Shown here: positions 62,169-64,000 of the stretch, one piece after another
Position numbering within the stretch: the first letter of the stretch is position 1
How the letters are laid out: the number at the start of each line of letters is the position of its first letter
Source of the DNA: Cristatella mucedo
Taxonomy: Eukaryota; Bryozoa; Phylactolaemata; Cristatellidae
Length of the DNA stretch: 64,000 nucleotides
Assembly: GCA_009760855.2 (NCBI GenBank)
Contig: WPIO01000082.1
Coordinates: 969,001 to 1,033,000, forward strand
Direction of reading: 5' to 3'
Made by a program: the position numbers and the translations under genes
The notes under the pieces: generated by a model
What the model saw: the letters and a program-made list of their open reading frames with translations, nothing else
The model's database searches: none
What the model was told of the DNA's origin: nothing

Positions 62169-64000
62169 GCTGCTGTGGCATACTAGACACTTGTTGGAAA
62201 CGGCCAAACCGACCACTTGCTGATATGGATAGAACTGCTCAGCATAGTTTTGTCGTCAATGGCTAGACGCCTGTTGCGTTTGGTTTGCTGCCGGCCTTCT
62301 CCCAACAGTACTTACATCTAGAAGGTCTCCTGACCTTTCACCCTTCTTTCTCCTATCTGTTTGCCTCTAACTCACTGATTCTGTCATTCTGTACCTTCAT
62401 CCACAGTCTCTCTACATTTTTTTCTACGTCCTTACAATTCGCCTCGGTGTTTGTCTCATGCTGACGACGCTAGGTTTGTGACAGGATGCCTTTGATAGGA
62501 TGGCCCGTCTTAGGCATTGACGCACCGGACGTGTCTTTTTCTCCAAGTGCCTAGGCTATTGTTAATATGATGGGTGAATGAAGCTCGAACTGAAGGAGCC
62601 TAAACTACAGGCACTGAAAACAGCAACAGCAGGATCTTCATATGCCATGCATTGTGGCCACAGGTCACACATCGCACCGTGGCCATTCTTTGCACGACCT
62701 AGACCTTCATGCAAGGCCACTGACAGCATCCATTAGCGTATGGCGAGCCGTTTTGTTTTCTCTAGCTGTCGCCTAATCGGTTACATCTGTACTGAGTGTG
62801 CTGTACACATTTTGTGTCAATCTGCCCATAGCGGTAGCACTTGAGCCACTGTCAATGCAGGCCATCAATAAGCGTGCATTCCGCATTCAGTGTTCGCCTG
62901 TTAACTAATTCTCGAGTGGCGATCCCGAGATCGTTAACCAGCAACATGGTTGCCAGTCACTTACAGCACAGCCGCCAGTTCCTCAGAGCGCATGTACATC
63001 CGACTAAACTGTGCTGGTATGCATGACATAGCCAATAGCTGCCTGACAGGTCTTGGTGTTGCTTGAGTACTCAAGACGTCGGCGGGCCTTGCCGAGCAAG
63101 CTCAGATCCATCACGACAAATAAGCCCTGCTCAGGCTGTTCGAAGCCAGAATATTGTCGCCGCCTGTCATCGATTGCCTCAGAGCTTACCTCAGCCTAGT
63201 GCCCCCAAGTTAAAACTCTACTGATTTTTTCTGCCTCACACCTGTTAAAATCTCTTTCCCTACTCTGTGATGCTGTTACATATATTGCTATTAGCCATTA
63301 ATCATTGGCCGCAGCCGCCCGGTTTGCTTCTACTGTTGCTGCTGCTGTGCTGCCGAGGCCGCTCACCGACCGTGGCCAGTCGTACTGCAAGCACTGTGCT
63401 TACCGTTTGTCCCGGCACGGTTACGGTCATATCAAAGGGACCTGCTGCACTCGCTTGTATTCTGTCTTCATGGCTGTTGCTCGACAATCTGTGGGTTGGT
63501 GCACTGCACTGACTCTGACACTGCTGCTGGCCGTGTAGTTGTTCCAAGGCGGTTAACCGTACCACTTGTTGTGTGATGCTTCTAGGAAGCGACTTTTGAG
63601 CCCACGATTTATGTCACGTGCATGCTGAAGGCTATCTTGTGAGGTGCTTTGCATCCCATTGTGCTCTGTACTGTCTGCGGGTGTGATACTAGACCTAGGA
63701 GGCAGCTTGATATTAAAGTATCTGTGTTTTACGAGGTCTGTTATTTAGTGAGTGACAACTACTGTGAGTGGCACTGATAATGCTACGAACGCTATCTAGC
63801 AGATCCTGAACGCGAGCTCTTTGCCACAATCGCAGTGGATGTAATGGTGCTAGTCTCTGCCCGAATTTATAGTAGTGAAGGTCTCGCCTCGAAGCACGCC
63901 TAACACTCCTTTCAGGCTGCTGGTATGGCGACTAGAGTCGAGGACACGGCCTTAATGTAGAACGCGGGTACGTTAGTAACTAGCCAATGTCCTTAACGTA
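62169..64000 (+). other. Presumed 3' UTR and downstream flank
   Basis: No canonical AATAAA soon after the stop. An ATTAAA hexamer occurs at 63712-63717, and AATAAG variants near 62868 and 63118. A CTG-rich frame at 63270-63512 (hydrophobic leader then Ser/Thr/Val) looks like a signal peptide only because CTG repeats encode leucine. No downstream gene can be supported. Confidence 0.35.

Noticed and set aside
63270-63512. Leucine-rich signal-peptide-like frame
   Set aside because: The leucine run comes from CTG/TTG repeats, there is no downstream domain, and the opposite strand is equally open.

Overview
This window is animal (metazoan) nuclear DNA, most likely from an invertebrate. The evidence is GT-AG introns of 0.2-6 kb, several families of 5'-truncated CR1/L2-like LINEs, tRNA-derived SINEs, a U6 snRNA-derived retrocopy, long GA/CT and AT microsatellites, and a secreted/transmembrane EGF-type ligand gene. 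Nothing here fixes the phylum. There are no bacterial-style operons, CRISPR arrays or rRNA genes. Most listed ORFs are chance frames or transposon relics.

The main result is a spliced plus-strand gene at about 46.5-62.2 kb. I assembled six exons by eye from splice sites, phase and open frame. They encode a predicted 229-residue type I membrane protein: signal peptide, Ser/Asp-rich stalk, one EGF domain with the spacing C-x9-C-x4-C-x13-C-x1-C-x8-C, a very hydrophobic transmembrane helix, and a roughly 82-residue cytoplasmic tail. The layout matches precursors of EGF-receptor ligands (TGF-alpha, HB-EGF, Spitz). A TATA box lies 120 bp upstream of the start codon, just downstream of a short tandem repeat. 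The 50-nt exon encoding the last two EGF cysteines lies between a purine (GA)n array in the upstream intron and a pyrimidine (CT)n array in the downstream intron. In the pre-mRNA these could pair and loop that exon out. Skipping it would read the transmembrane exon in another open frame, restore two cysteines, and end soon after in exon 5, giving a predicted soluble isoform.

Layout. 1-3.7 kb: no recognisable feature. 3.7-5.5 kb: SINE and LINE-B fragments. 5.6-11.3 kb: GC/CpG-rich block with a TATA box and two AP-1 sites at its left edge, interrupted by a SINE-A and a LINE-B copy. 11.3-45 kb: repeat-dominated. It holds LINE-A copies (14.2-15.7, 21.6-23.7, 28.7-29.5, 31.3-32.9 and 38.4-41.3 kb), LINE-B copies, SINE-A/B/C copies, a U6-LINE-B chimera at 23.7-24.1 kb and a possible pogo-like transposon end at 28.3 kb. 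45.4-62.2 kb: promoter and gene of the EGF-like ligand, with introns carrying further LINE-A and SINE copies, the GA and CT arrays, and a decayed minus-strand gene of a transposon-associated family at 60-61 kb. 62.2-64 kb: presumed 3' UTR or flank.

The names LINE-A, LINE-B, SINE-A, SINE-B and SINE-C are my labels for families that recur within the window. SINE-A ends in nearly the same stem-loop as LINE-A, so LINE-A probably mobilised it. All assignments are from reading the sequence; no search or folding was run.
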